Of a stretch of 64,000 nt of DNA, positions 9,187 to 18,646 are shown in pieces. The notes beneath the pieces were generated by a model. It worked only from the letters and a program-made list of their open reading frames with translations, was not told where the DNA came from and did no database searches. Each line of letters opens with the position of its first letter. Within the stretch, counting starts at the first letter, position 1. Origin of the DNA: JAAYCU01 sp964401335 (GTDB taxonomy: Bacteria > Planctomycetota > Phycisphaerae > UBA1845 > PWPN01); NCBI GenBank assembly GCA_964401335.1, contig CAYNYK010000006.1, positions 14,366 to 78,365 on the forward strand, in the 5' to 3' direction. A program made the translations under genes and the position numbers.

Positions 9187-9260
9187 GCGCCCGTAGCTCA
9201 GCAGGATAGAGCACCGGTTTCCTAAACCGGGGGTCACAGGTTCGAATCCTGTCGGGCGCG
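9187..9260 (+). tRNA. tRNA-Arg(CCT)
   Basis: 74-base cloverleaf: acceptor arms GCGCCCG (9187-9193) and CGGGCGC (9253-9259), D arm GCTC/GAGC, anticodon stem CCGGT/ACCGG with loop TTCCTAA (anticodon CCT at 9221-9223), T arm ACAGG/CCTGT with TTCGAAT. Discriminator base G; CCA is not encoded. Confidence 0.97.
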
Positions 9261-9273
9261 TTACATCGAACCC

Positions 9274-9313
9274 AAAAAAACGACGCGCGGGGGGGTTGAG
9301 TCCCGCGCGTCGT
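9274..9313 (-). terminator. rho-independent terminator of the GH38 gene
   Basis: Perfect 12-bp stem (9280-9291 with 9302-9313), 10-base loop, followed on the minus strand by a run of seven T (plus-strand A run 9274-9280). It lies 28 bases beyond the GH38 stop and also sits just after the tRNA-Arg on the plus strand, where it could act weakly in the other direction. Confidence 0.85.
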
Positions 9314-9340
9314 TCTATTCATCTTCACCGCAACGTCGGA

Positions 9341-12223
9341 TCAGACCATCATAATCTTCAGGGTGGCGATTTCCTTCTGACGCATAGGGATATCCCATCC
9401 TTTGCCCGTACCGGTGAGTTTGGCCAGGGTCTGCGACTCATCCATCCGCACCTTCTCGACGGTCTTGATTTTAAGCGTCGAGCTCAACGTGGCGGTCACC
9501 GGCTGGTCCGAACTGTTCCACAACCGCAGCGTGTAACCCTTGCCGTCTTCGCTCTGGTAGAAGGCGGCCAGATGCACGTGCTCGGTCGGCGTAATCGAAA
9601 TCAGCGACTGGCTCACCGGCAACTCGCCGGGCTTGGGCAACCCCTGAATGATTCGCCACGGGGTGTTGAACTCGTTGGCCTCGTTAAGCACGTTGGCCTT
9701 ACGCCAATCGCCGGCGTGGGGCATGATCGCGTATTCCATTTCATGCTCGCCGATCGAGTGCTGGCCGTCGTTACGAGCCAACTCCTCCGGGGTCATGGGA
9801 TCCTTGCGGGCCAGCATGTACGCCCGATGGCAGCGTATCAGGGTGATAGCCAGCGTCCGCCGCGGATCGTCAACCACCTCATACTCGCGCAGCCCCTTGC
9901 TCATGAAAGCAAAGCCGTTCTTGCCGTCGGTAAGGTCCACGAAATTATACATGGGCTGGTAGGGATAATGGCCTTCAAAATTGTCCCCCGTCTGGAGCCA
10001 CTGGAAGCAGCGGGTGACCACGTCGAAGGCGGATTCCACCTGGACTTCGTTGGTCTTGATATCGCTCGGCAGCATGACCCGCAGGCGATGGTCGCGGGAG
10101 CGGTTGTCGAAACGGGTCTTGATTTCCAGTCGGGGCGAACCCTTCTTAAGGGTTAGCCAGGAACTAATCGGCAGATCGATGGTGAAGCGGTTGCGATGCC
10201 GCCCGTCAAGGTCGGCGTCGGCCGGGATGGGCAACACGATATCGATCCGATAACGGGCCCGCAGAGCATTGTTCTCCTCAAGAGTGACGGCCGCCGAGCA
10301 CCCCAGACTGCTGACCGTGAAGTCGCGCATCGGGGTGCGATACTGATGGGCGTTGCCCAGGCTGCCGTTGTCCTCGAAATAGTGCATGGACTTGTTCTGG
10401 CGGCCGGTCTTCTTGTCGGTCAGGTCGAAGGTGCCGTTAGGATTGATCTGCACCTTGAGGTACTCGTTTTCCAGAATGCCGCCGGTCTGGGCGATAAGCG
10501 GCCGATCACCGGCCGGTTTGGGATCGGTAACATAGTTGCGCGGCCGCGGACGAATCGCGTACGTGCGATACCCCATCGGCGGCACATCCACCTCCATCAG
10601 CATCTGGTGACGGACAACCTTGTAGGAAATCGCGTTGGAATCGAGCTTGCGTTCGGCCTCGACGTGGGTGGTCTCTTTTTCGAGCACCTTGGCGGGCACC
10701 TTGTTGCCCTGCTCGTCGAGCGTATCGAAGTAGTCGTAGCTGACGACCTTATGTTCATCGGCATCGTCCAGCACGGGGCCCGCGCCGGTGACGGCCTCGA
10801 CGTAGATGCTTTCGCCGCGCGGCATGGGCGTGTCCAGAATAAGGGGCACGACGGCCTTGCGGGCCACCGGCGTCGTATTGAAGAACGTCAGGGTGATGTC
10901 GTCTTCCTTGAAACTCTTGGCCGTGTCCAGCTTGGACCAGATGTATTCGCAGGCGCGCCGGCTGCACTCACGGGCCAGGGCCCAGGTCGCCCGGAAGCGG
11001 GTGGGCATGTCCTTGTGGGCCTCGTTGATGGCCGCCCCGCAAATACTGTCGTGGGCGTGGTTCTTAAGCAGTTCGAGCCAGGCCCGGTCCAACAGGCTGC
11101 GGCGATACTGGTCGCCCAGCATGGCCGACAAACTGGACAACGGCTCGGCCACGCCGATCAGGTCGCGCTCGGCCTCGTTGTTGAGCAGCTTGAGAATCAT
11201 CCGCGACGACTGTACGGTACCCAACAGCGCGTTGAAACCAACTTCGATCGCGGTGTAACGCATTTCGCCCTTATGCACGGGTAACGTCTTGTCTTTGACC
11301 GTCTCGACGATGGCGGCCGTATAGTTGTCGATCGAATCGAGCACCAGTTCGTATTCGTCCTGTACCTCGTTTAACGCGTCGATCAGCTTGGGCAGGTTGA
11401 CGTAAGGCGTGGCGTTATCCTCCATGTCCAGGGCGAGGATATGCTCCCCGATGGCTTGCGGGCCGGCCTGCTTGACCAGGATATTCAGAGCTTTACGCAA
11501 GGCCTGGGGATCCTTGTTGAAGTCGAAACTTTCCCAGGTCATCTGGTGTCCGACCTCGTACATGGTTTCGTCGGCCATGTGGACCGGCAGGTTCGCCGGA
11601 TCATAGTGCGGGCGCAGGTCGCGAGGCAGCTTGTTCAACACCAGCATGTAGTGCGCGAAGAAGAACCAGTTGGTCCGGGTGACTTCATCGAAACAGCGAA
11701 TCAGGTAGATGCGCGTACCGTCGGGGCTTTCCCAGTTGCAGATCGGGGCTACCTGATGCTTGTTGGTGCCACGATAGGTCAGGGCGGTCTTCAGGCCGAA
11801 CCCGTCGTAAATCTGCGGCATCTGCGAAATCTGCCCGTAGGAGGTGGCCGTGTATCCGGTCTTGGTCTGGGCGCCGAAGCGATCGACCATGCGCTTGCCG
11901 ATGATCAGGTTGCGAATCAGCGCCTCCGGGGCCACGATGTTCATTTCCGGCAGCGTGTACCACGGCACGGTGGCGATCTGCCCCTTGGCGATCAGCTTGC
12001 GCAGGCGTTCTTCGTTTTCCGGACGAATCGCCAGGTAATCCTCCATCACGATGGTTCCGCCGTCGAGCAGAAAACACTTGAACTCCGGGTGCTTCTCCAG
12101 AATCGAAAGCAGATCATCCATCAACTCCATCAGGCGCAACAGGGATTGATCGGCCGTGTAACGCCATTCCCGATCCCAGTGCGTGCCGGAGATCACCCAG
12201 ATTTTCTTTTGCCGCTTGGGCAT
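9341..12223 (-). CDS. GH38 family alpha-mannosidase homologue, nucleophile Asp not conserved
   Basis: 960 residues, the usual bacterial GH38 length. The N-terminal ISGTHWDREW gives the zinc ligands H15 and D17. The central domain and the C-terminal beta-sandwich (RPLIAQTGGILENEYLKVQI, TRFDNRSRDHRLR) are typical. In GH38 enzymes the catalytic nucleophile sits in a GYLPDSFGH-like motif; here the segment is GYTATSYGQISQMPQI, so Thr127 (codon 11843-11845) stands where Asp is expected. The protein has no signal peptide and would be cytoplasmic. It stands alone, ends in a strong terminator, and lacks sugar-transport neighbours. Activity on alpha-mannosides is therefore doubtful; a changed chemistry or a binding role is possible. 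Confidence 0.88.
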   Translation of the reverse strand: MPKRQKKIWVISGTHWDREWRYTADQSLLRLMELMDDLLSILEKHPEFKCFLLDGGTIVMEDYLAIRPENEERLRKLIAKGQIATVPWYTLPEMNIVAPEALIRNLIIGKRMVDRFGAQTKTGYTATSYGQISQMPQIYDGFGLKTALTYRGTNKHQVAPICNWESPDGTRIYLIRCFDEVTRTNWFFFAHYMLVLNKLPRDLRPHYDPANLPVHMADETMYEVGHQMTWESFDFNKDPQALRKALNILVKQAGPQAIGEHILALDMEDNATPYVNLPKLIDALNEVQDEYELVLDSIDNYTAAIVETVKDKTLPVHKGEMRYTAIEVGFNALLGTVQSSRMILKLLNNEAERDLIGVAEPLSSLSAMLGDQYRRSLLDRAWLELLKNHAHDSICGAAINEAHKDMPTRFRATWALARECSRRACEYIWSKLDTAKSFKEDDITLTFFNTTPVARKAVVPLILDTPMPRGESIYVEAVTGAGPVLDDADEHKVVSYDYFDTLDEQGNKVPAKVLEKETTHVEAERKLDSNAISYKVVRHQMLMEVDVPPMGYRTYAIRPRPRNYVTDPKPAGDRPLIAQTGGILENEYLKVQINPNGTFDLTDKKTGRQNKSMHYFEDNGSLGNAHQYRTPMRDFTVSSLGCSAAVTLEENNALRARYRIDIVLPIPADADLDGRHRNRFTIDLPISSWLTLKKGSPRLEIKTRFDNRSRDHRLRVMLPSDIKTNEVQVESAFDVVTRCFQWLQTGDNFEGHYPYQPMYNFVDLTDGKNGFAFMSKGLREYEVVDDPRRTLAITLIRCHRAYMLARKDPMTPEELARNDGQHSIGEHEMEYAIMPHAGDWRKANVLNEANEFNTPWRIIQGLPKPGELPVSQSLISITPTEHVHLAAFYQSEDGKGYTLRLWNSSDQPVTATLSSTLKIKTVEKVRMDESQTLAKLTGTGKGWDIPMRQKEIATLKIMMV

Positions 12224-12579
12224 ACCTCATGCTCCCTTCTTCTGTTGTTCGTCAATAGTTATGCAATATCCGAGGGCATCCCAGGTCGTAAATAAGCCCG
12301 CCCGGTCCACTTGGCCGAGTTCTTCGGACCCGTCGCCTGAGGCGCCTGGCTGGGGGTGCTGGAATAAGCAGGACTACATACCGCTCCCCAGAAGAAAAAG
12401 CATGATACCGGCTGTATCAAAAAAAGCCATACCCCACCGTGGACACAGGCATGAAAAATAATTGATGTTTCATTTAAGTGGGCCGCCTAAAACCGGTGTG
12501 GCACCGGTATCTCGCCGGTGCTGATCGGCCCGGCGGGGCCGACGTTATCGGGTTTTTGGATGCACACTAAGTCCGGTGG
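12224..12579. other. 356-base gap between GH38 and nadA
   Basis: No coding sequence seen. It holds the 5' leader of the GH38 gene on the right side of that gene and, near 12492-12508, a hairpin that could end nadA transcription. A further GC-rich inverted sequence around 12520-12545 has no poly-T run. Confidence 0.5.
12488..12508 (-). terminator. possible nadA terminator
   Basis: ACCGGTG (12492-12498) pairs with CACCGGT (12502-12508) over 7 bp with a 3-base loop, followed on the minus strand by TTT. Located 72 bases past the nadA stop; short T run, so only moderate support. Confidence 0.45.
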
Positions 12580-13689
12580 TTACTTCGCCGCGACCGGCTC
12601 GGCGTGGACGTGATCGAGCATCCGCTGAAGGGCCGACAGGGCATCGCGACGGGTCGATGGATCGACAATGACACGGTTGACCACCCGGCCGGCGGCCAAC
12701 TCGTCGAGGCACCAAAGCAGATGCGGCAGGTCGATACGAAACATGGTCGTGCAGAGGCACTGCGGCTTGCCAAGCAGGCGAATGTCCTTACGGCCAAGGT
12801 TCTGCTCCATCAGCCGCTGGACCAGGTTAATTTCCGTGCCAATGGCCCAGCGCGAGCCGTCCGGGGCCTCGGAGATAACCTTGATGATGTATTCCGTACT
12901 GCCGGCCAGGTCGGCTTTCTGGACCACTTCCCACGCACATTCGGGGTGGACGATGATTTTACGGTCCGGGTCGGTCCTGCGGATTTGATCGCAGTCCTCC
13001 GGGGTGAAGTATTGATGAACGCTGCAAAACCCTTTCCAAAGAATGAACTTGGCTCGGCGAATCTGCTCGTCGGAAAAATCATTGTCGTCCGGGCCGTAGA
13101 CAACCATGGATTCCAGCGGCCAGCCCATCGCGTAGGCCGTGTTGCGCCCAAGGTGCTGATCGGGCAGGAAGAGCACCTTGTCGCCCCGGTCGAGGGCGTA
13201 TTCGAGGATGCGCCGAGCGTTGCTGCTGGTACAGCAGGCCCCGTCGTGACGGCCGCAGAAGGCCTTGATCGACGCCAGGCTGTTCACATAGGTGATGGGG
13301 ATGATCTTTTCGTCGGTGATATCGGTAAAGTAAGCCCAAGCCTCCTCGACCTGATCGAGGGTGGCCATGTCGGCCATGCTGCACCCGGCGGTCAGGTCGG
13401 GAAGGATAATTTGAACGCTGTCGTCCGTGAGGATGTCGGCCGACTCGGCCATGAAATGCACGCCGCAGAAAACCACGAATTCAGCACTTTTCTGCCGGGC
13501 AGCAAGCTGACTGAGCTTGAGGCTGTCGCCGGTGAAATCGGCGAACCGGATTACGTCGTCGCGCTGGTAGTGGTGGCCAAGGATCACCAGCCGTTCGCCA
13601 AAAGTCCGTTTATGCGCAACGATCCGCTCGGCCATCTGTTCGAGGCTGAGGGTGTTGTATTTCGCGGGTAAAGGCACCTGATTAAGCAT
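12580..13689 (-). CDS. nadA: quinolinate synthase A
   Basis: 369 residues. Condenses iminoaspartate (from NadB) with dihydroxyacetone phosphate to give quinolinate in NAD synthesis, using a [4Fe-4S] cluster. Diagnostic segments are ILGHHYQRDDV, FCGVHFMAESADIL (first cluster Cys), LPDLTAGCSMAD, a middle Cys in GFCSVHQYF, and QCLCTTMFRIDL (last cluster Cys). The length fits the long bacterial NadA form. Neither nadB nor nadC is adjacent. The start is the first ATG of the frame and begins MLNQVPLPAKY as in relatives. Confidence 0.95.
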   Translation of the reverse strand: MLNQVPLPAKYNTLSLEQMAERIVAHKRTFGERLVILGHHYQRDDVIRFADFTGDSLKLSQLAARQKSAEFVVFCGVHFMAESADILTDDSVQIILPDLTAGCSMADMATLDQVEEAWAYFTDITDEKIIPITYVNSLASIKAFCGRHDGACCTSSNARRILEYALDRGDKVLFLPDQHLGRNTAYAMGWPLESMVVYGPDDNDFSDEQIRRAKFILWKGFCSVHQYFTPEDCDQIRRTDPDRKIIVHPECAWEVVQKADLAGSTEYIIKVISEAPDGSRWAIGTEINLVQRLMEQNLGRKDIRLLGKPQCLCTTMFRIDLPHLLWCLDELAAGRVVNRVIVDPSTRRDALSALQRMLDHVHAEPVAAK

Positions 13690-13754
13690 ATTCTTAGTAT
13701 AGCCGCCTGCGGTGGCCGGGCCAAATGGTAAACACGATGGTTATGGCCGGCTGG

Positions 13755-13786
13755 CCCATCCATTCCGGTACTCCGGAATGGGTGGG
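13755..13786. repeat. hairpin repeat upstream of nadA
   Basis: Two 14-base arms, starting CCCATCC and ending GGGTGGG, pair with a single G-T pair around the loop TACT. The inner CCGG-TACT-CCGG is the reverse complement of the centre of the family A copy at 54673-54716, linking the two repeat types. Confidence 0.7.
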
Positions 13787-13871
13787 TTCGCGATGATGGA
13801 TAACGAAGGGAATATACGATTGTGTAGCTCCTCGCGATGACGGAAGAATTACCGCGACCGATCATCGTGAC

Positions 13872-13899
13872 CCCACCCATCGCTGCGCGATGAATGGGG
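13872..13899. repeat. CCCCACCCATCGC palindrome
   Basis: CCCCA...ATCGC pairs with GCGAT...TGGGG around a TGC loop. It lies between nadA and the secreted protein gene, 86 bases after the previous hairpin, and has no poly-T, so it is more likely a repeat than a terminator. Confidence 0.55.
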
Positions 13900-13948
13900 C
13901 ACCCGTCACCCATCACCCGTGCGCGGCGCGATTCGTATGCTCCTATAC

Positions 13949-14839
13949 TCACTCCGGTTGGGTCGCGGGTAGCGTCGTTACGATGAATTCAAGTTGCTTG
14001 GGTATTTCCTTTTTCTCTACCGCATCCAGCAACATCGTGCTGGTTTCCGCATCGATCCCGTACTCACTCAAAAGCTGTTTAAGTTCATGTTTCGCGTCAG
14101 GCGGCTCCATGTAAACAAAGATGATATGCCGTTGTGCCCCCTTAACCCAATGCTCCTTCAATCTACGCGCTATCCTTTGTTCACTATATCTTTCGGCCTT
14201 CTTGCGATTGGCTTCAATGGCGGCCACATACTGCGCACGCAGTTGGGGATCTTTGATGCCATCGGGAGACATCCCAGACAGCCCCGGCGCTCCAGGGGGT
14301 GGGGGAACATTAAGGAATGGTCTATCTTCAGGATCCCAATTTTTATCGATTGTTTTCTCTATGCGTCGCCAGGCGTGCAACCAAAGCCGCATCTGTTTGC
14401 GGCGTAGTTGAGCGAAGTCTTGTCCTCCCAGCTTTTTACCCTCAGCATCATAATAAGGTTGAACCGTTTGTACCAATTGACACATAAGCTCGAGTGGAAT
14501 CTCATCTGATTTTTCCAAAGCTTTCATCGCCAGGAATTGAGAAAGCCCGCGTGCTTTATTCATTTCCTTGAATTCCCGGGATTCCAATTCACACGATAGC
14601 TTATGCATGCAGCTTGCATACATTTCGACATCGGTTTCTCCCCATCGCTGTTCGATTTCCTGAGCTATCGCCTCCAATGCGGTAAGGTTTCTCTCTTGCC
14701 CCAGCCTATTCATGCGATGGTATATTTCCTCATAGGCCGCCGCCCGTTCATTCTCCAGGTTTCCAGCCCATGCCGGAAACATCCCGATCGTAATGGATAG
14801 GAACAATGAAGCGTAAACCAATGACGGTAATGACCGCAT
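13949..14839 (-). CDS. exported protein of unknown function, helical
   Basis: 296 residues. MRSLPSLVYASLFLSITIG followed by MFPAWAGN is a signal peptide with cleavage near AWA. The start at 14839 is set by GGGAGG 8 bases upstream; an upstream in-frame stretch to 14926 has no such site. The mature part is charged and helical, with many Glu/Lys/Arg and a central Pro/Gly segment (NVPPPPGAPGLSG), and no domain I recognise. Probably periplasmic or cell-surface. Codon use and GC are like its neighbours. No operon partner. Confidence 0.7.
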   Translation of the reverse strand: MRSLPSLVYASLFLSITIGMFPAWAGNLENERAAAYEEIYHRMNRLGQERNLTALEAIAQEIEQRWGETDVEMYASCMHKLSCELESREFKEMNKARGLSQFLAMKALEKSDEIPLELMCQLVQTVQPYYDAEGKKLGGQDFAQLRRKQMRLWLHAWRRIEKTIDKNWDPEDRPFLNVPPPPGAPGLSGMSPDGIKDPQLRAQYVAAIEANRKKAERYSEQRIARRLKEHWVKGAQRHIIFVYMEPPDAKHELKQLLSEYGIDAETSTMLLDAVEKKEIPKQLEFIVTTLPATQPE

Positions 14840-14949
14840 GTCGCATCCTCCCTTTGCGTTATCATACCCCCACAATGTCATTGTACACCAATTGCCAAAG
14901 TCGTCTACTCGTCTCCCCCTCTCCATGCCTCCCCCTCTCCCTCGTACCC

Positions 14950-15125
14950 TAGCTCGCGCGTCGGGCTGGTAAAGAGGAACCCTTGCCCGCCACGGCCCGG
15001 CTTCGCTCGGCTCCGCTCGACAAGGCGGAGCCTAGCGAAGCCTGGCCGTGGCGAGCGAGGTAAACTGCGTCGGGCTGGTGTCCACTTGCTAGCGCTTCGG
15101 GCTGGCAACCCTTGCTCAATGCCGA
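14950..15125. repeat. repeat-rich block with a long hairpin
   Basis: Holds three variants of TCGGGCTGG (about 14960, 15070, 15096) around a long hairpin, 14989-15052. Its outer arms begin GCCACGGC and end GCCGTGGC, pairing over about 28 positions with a few mismatches and a 6-base loop (GACAAG). Starts of the type CTTGCCCGC resemble family A. Sits in the 487-base gap before the beta-helix gene; the rest of the gap is featureless. Confidence 0.65.
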
Positions 15126-15326
15126 CACATACGGTCAAATGATGCTTATGCTGGTCGATACCAAGACAGTATAAGATGGATTGCCCTGAAATCGGATATC
15201 CAAGTACGGTACATTACGGCAAAAGCAATAGGAGCGGTTAGCGGTTGCCGAACAAGAGCGGAACACGACTCGGTAGCGTAGCCGGATAGGACTATCCATG
15301 AAACCTCGGATGAACGGAGACAACCC

Positions 15327-17168
15327 ATGAAGACAATCAGTATCATCCTTTTCTTGACCATCGCCCTGCCTGTGGCTTCAGCCCGGGAATATCGTGTTTC
15401 CGTGAAGGGGGACGATTCGTACGAGGGGACCATCGATAAACCTCTTCGATCGATTTCCGCAGCCGCACGATCGGCGCAACCCGGTGATGTAATCACGGTC
15501 CATGAAGGCGTCTATCGCGAACGCATCAGCCCGCCGCGCGGCGGTGATTCCGATCAGAACCGCATCGTGTACCAGGCAGCGCCCGGCGAGAAAGTCATCA
15601 TCAAGGGTTCCGAGATCATCAAGGGTTGGGAGAAGGTGCGGAATGATGCCTGGAAAGTCACTATTCCCAACAGCTATTTCGGAGATTTCAACCCGTACCG
15701 CGACTTGATTACAGGGGACTGGTTCAAACCCAAGGGACGGGAACACCACACCGGGGCGGTTTATTTCGCCGGCCACTGGCTCACCGAAGCGGCCGAGTTG
15801 GATGAAGTCCTCAAGCCGGCGGGCGACAATCCGCTGTGGTTCGCCAAGGTGGACGAGACGAATACCACGATCTGGGCGCATTTCAAGGATAGCGATCCCA
15901 ACAAGGAAGAGGTGGAAATCAATGTGCGCCGGACGGTGTTTTATCCCGAGAAGCCGGGAGTCAACTACCTCAGCGTGCGTGGTTTTACGATGAGGCACGC
16001 GGCCACTCCCTGGGCCCCGCCCACCGCCGAGCAGATCGGCCTGATCGGCACCCATTGGAGCAAGGGATGGATCATCGAGAACAATGATATCCGTTACTCG
16101 ACCTGCGTGGGGATCACCCTCGGCAAGTACGGCGACCAATGGGACAATACGTCACAGAACAGGGCGGAAGGTTACGTTAAAACAATCGAGCGCGCCCTGC
16201 AAAACGGCTGGTCGAAGGATAAAATTGGTCATCATATCGTGCGTAACAACCTTATCGCCTATTGCGAGCAGGCGGGTATCGTGGGCAGTCTGGGAGCGGC
16301 GTTTAGTACCGTCACCGGCAACGTCATTCATGACATTCACGTACGACAGCTTTTTTCGGGGGCGGAGATGGCCGGCATCAAGTTCCATGCCGCGATTGAT
16401 ACGGAAATCAGTCGCAATCATATTTACCGTACGTGCCGCGGAATCTGGCTGGACTGGATGACCCAGGGAACACGGGTAACCAGAAATTTGTTGCACGACA
16501 ACGGGCCCTATGAGGATTTGTTCGTCGAGGTGAATCACGGACCCTTCATGGTGGATCACAATCTGTTTTTCTCGCCCATCGCGTTGCTGGACATATCCGA
16601 AGGTGGCGCATACGTGCATAACCTGTTTGCCGGCCGCATCGAACATGATCCGGAACTGGATCGTGAGACTCCATTTCAAAAAGCCCATTCCACGGAGGTC
16701 GCGGGGCTGCGCCATACGGTAGGCGGCGACAATCGCTTCCACAACAACCTCTTCGTGAACCACAACGGCTTGATGGCCTACGACAAGGCGGCGATGCCCG
16801 GGCAGATGTCCGGCAACGTGTTTCTTAAAAATGCCTCACCATGCCGGGATGAACCGCACCCGCTCGTGGCGTCAAAATTCGATCCCATGATGAAGTTAGA
16901 GGAAGGAAAGGATGGAGTGCTCCTTCATATCACCCTCGACAAAGCCTGGGCCGTGGAGCCGTCGCGCCGGCTCGTTACGACAGAGCTGCTTGCAAAGGCG
17001 AAAATCCCTGATCTGCCTTACGTACAACCCGACGGCTCGGCATATCGTATCGACACGGATTATTTCGGCAGGGAACGAAACGCGGCCAATCCCTACCCGG
17101 GCCCCTTTGAACTTCCTGACGGCGGACAGCAGGCCTTGGTGGTCTGGCCTCTCGCGAAACAACCATAA
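15327..17168 (+). CDS. secreted right-handed parallel beta-helix protein
   Basis: 613 residues. MKTISIILFLTIALPVASA is a signal peptide with cleavage after ASA. Next comes YRVSVKGDDSYEGTIDKPLR, the start typical of DUF1565-type beta-helix proteins, and the central part (residues ~200-480) has repeated short segments such as NNDIRYS, NNLIAYC, NVIHDI, NHIYRTCRGIW, NLLHDN and NLFFSP, one per helical coil. The family includes polysaccharide lyases and glycosidases acting outside the cell; no certain catalytic residues are identifiable. CGGAGA 9 bases before the ATG supports the start. The FucI-like isomerase follows 74 bases later, on the same strand, so extracellular degradation and intracellular sugar conversion may be co-expressed. 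Confidence 0.82.
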   Translation: MKTISIILFLTIALPVASAREYRVSVKGDDSYEGTIDKPLRSISAAARSAQPGDVITVHEGVYRERISPPRGGDSDQNRIVYQAAPGEKVIIKGSEIIKGWEKVRNDAWKVTIPNSYFGDFNPYRDLITGDWFKPKGREHHTGAVYFAGHWLTEAAELDEVLKPAGDNPLWFAKVDETNTTIWAHFKDSDPNKEEVEINVRRTVFYPEKPGVNYLSVRGFTMRHAATPWAPPTAEQIGLIGTHWSKGWIIENNDIRYSTCVGITLGKYGDQWDNTSQNRAEGYVKTIERALQNGWSKDKIGHHIVRNNLIAYCEQAGIVGSLGAAFSTVTGNVIHDIHVRQLFSGAEMAGIKFHAAIDTEISRNHIYRTCRGIWLDWMTQGTRVTRNLLHDNGPYEDLFVEVNHGPFMVDHNLFFSPIALLDISEGGAYVHNLFAGRIEHDPELDRETPFQKAHSTEVAGLRHTVGGDNRFHNNLFVNHNGLMAYDKAAMPGQMSGNVFLKNASPCRDEPHPLVASKFDPMMKLEEGKDGVLLHITLDKAWAVEPSRRLVTTELLAKAKIPDLPYVQPDGSAYRIDTDYFGRERNAANPYPGPFELPDGGQQALVVWPLAKQP

Positions 17169-17242
17169 AGGAATAAACAACCCAATCACGTATTGTCGCA
17201 TGATTCGGGGACTGAAACCGAAGCCCTTGGGGGAAATACAAC

Positions 17243-18646
17243 ATGATGCCGAAAACAACTTTTGCCCTCTTCTTTGGCAACCGCGGCTTTTTCCCGGCAT
17301 CGCTGCTGAAAACCGCAAGGCGGGAAATGCAGGAAGCCCTTACCCGGCTTGGGTATGACGTACTGATGCTGGACGAGGACGCAACGCGCCACGGCGCGGT
17401 GGAGACTCCGGAGGAGGGGCGCATTTACGCCGACTTTCTCCAACGAAACCGGGGCAAATTTCACGGGGTGATCCTTTGCTTGCCCAACTTCGGCGACGAA
17501 AACGGCGCGGTGGCCGCCCTTCAGGATGCGCATGTGCCGATACTCGTGCAGGCCTATCCCGACGAGTTGGACAAGATGGCCCCGCAATTTCGCCGGGACG
17601 CATTCTGTGGGAAATTCTCCATCATGGACGTGTTCAACCAATACGGCATCACGTTTACCACCTTGCAACCGCACGTGGTCCATCCCAATTCAGACACGTT
17701 CGCTCGACAGGTGGACTATTTCGACCGTCTCTGTCGCGTGGTGGCCGCGGTAGGCCGCATGACCGTCGGCGCTTTGGGAGCCAGGACAACGGCCTTCAAA
17801 ACCGTTCGGATCGATGAGTTGGCCCTGCAACGTCACGGTATCACCATGGAGACGATAGATTTGTCCGAGGTATTCGAGCGGGTCCGGCAACTGGCCGATC
17901 ATGCCCCGGAAGTGCGGGACAAGATGGATCGGCTGCGCGCGTACACCAACTGGGATGGGGTACCAACCGAATCGCTCGCGATGCTCGCCCGTCTGGGAGT
18001 GGTGATGGATCGGTACGTGGCGGAACAAGGTTTCGATGCAATTGCCTTGCGCTGCTGGATAGAGATCGAGCAGCAGTTGAAAGTGTCTCCGTGCGTGCTA
18101 CTGAGCGAGATGAACGATCGCGGCGTCGCGGCGGCCTGTGAAGTGGACGTAGGCAATGCGATTGCGATGCACGCCCTGAAGGCCGCCTCCGGCAAACCGG
18201 CCACATGCCTGGATTGGAACAACAATTACGGGAACGAGCCGAACAAGTGCATCCTCTTTCATTGCGGTCCCGTGCCCCAAAGCCTCATGACCGGCAAAGG
18301 ACAAGTCACCGCGCATGTAATCCTGGAAACCGCCCTCGGACAGGGGTGCTCCTTTGGCTGCAACACCGGCCGCATCGCGCCAACAAATATGACCTTCAGC
18401 AGTATGCTCACGCGCGACGGCCGCCTGGAGTTTTTTGTCGGCGAGGGCCAATTCACCAATGACCCGATCCCAAGCGATTTCTTCGGCTGCGCGGGAGTGG
18501 CGGAAATACCTAACCTCCAGGCATGTTTGCAAACCATTGGGTACGCCGGATTCCGCCACCATGTGAGTGTAACCCCGGGAGCCGTGGCCGACCCGGTGAT
18601 CGAAGCGCTGAGCCGATACCTTGGGCATAAGGTCATCAAGGTATAA
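17243..18646 (+). CDS. FucI-like sugar isomerase family protein
   Basis: 467 residues resembling the L-fucose/L-arabinose isomerase-like group (COG2407). N-terminal FALFFGNRGFFPASLL, a middle EMNDRG with upstream CEVDVGNAIAMHAL, and DWNNNYGNEPNKCILFHCGPVP followed by GCNTGRIAPTNMTFSS are the family's conserved blocks, including Glu, Asp and His metal ligands. Members interconvert aldoses and ketoses with Mn2+; specificity is not predictable. GGGGGAAA precedes the tandem ATGATG start. Linked to the beta-helix gene; together they suggest use of a fucose- or arabinose-containing polysaccharide. Confidence 0.85.
   Translation: MMPKTTFALFFGNRGFFPASLLKTARREMQEALTRLGYDVLMLDEDATRHGAVETPEEGRIYADFLQRNRGKFHGVILCLPNFGDENGAVAALQDAHVPILVQAYPDELDKMAPQFRRDAFCGKFSIMDVFNQYGITFTTLQPHVVHPNSDTFARQVDYFDRLCRVVAAVGRMTVGALGARTTAFKTVRIDELALQRHGITMETIDLSEVFERVRQLADHAPEVRDKMDRLRAYTNWDGVPTESLAMLARLGVVMDRYVAEQGFDAIALRCWIEIEQQLKVSPCVLLSEMNDRGVAAACEVDVGNAIAMHALKAASGKPATCLDWNNNYGNEPNKCILFHCGPVPQSLMTGKGQVTAHVILETALGQGCSFGCNTGRIAPTNMTFSSMLTRDGRLEFFVGEGQFTNDPIPSDFFGCAGVAEIPNLQACLQTIGYAGFRHHVSVTPGAVADPVIEALSRYLGHKVIKV

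Noticed and set aside
9014..9328. Minus-strand frame reading APDRIRTCDPRFRKPVLYP
   Set aside because: It is the reverse of the tRNA-Arg gene, a well-known spurious protein.
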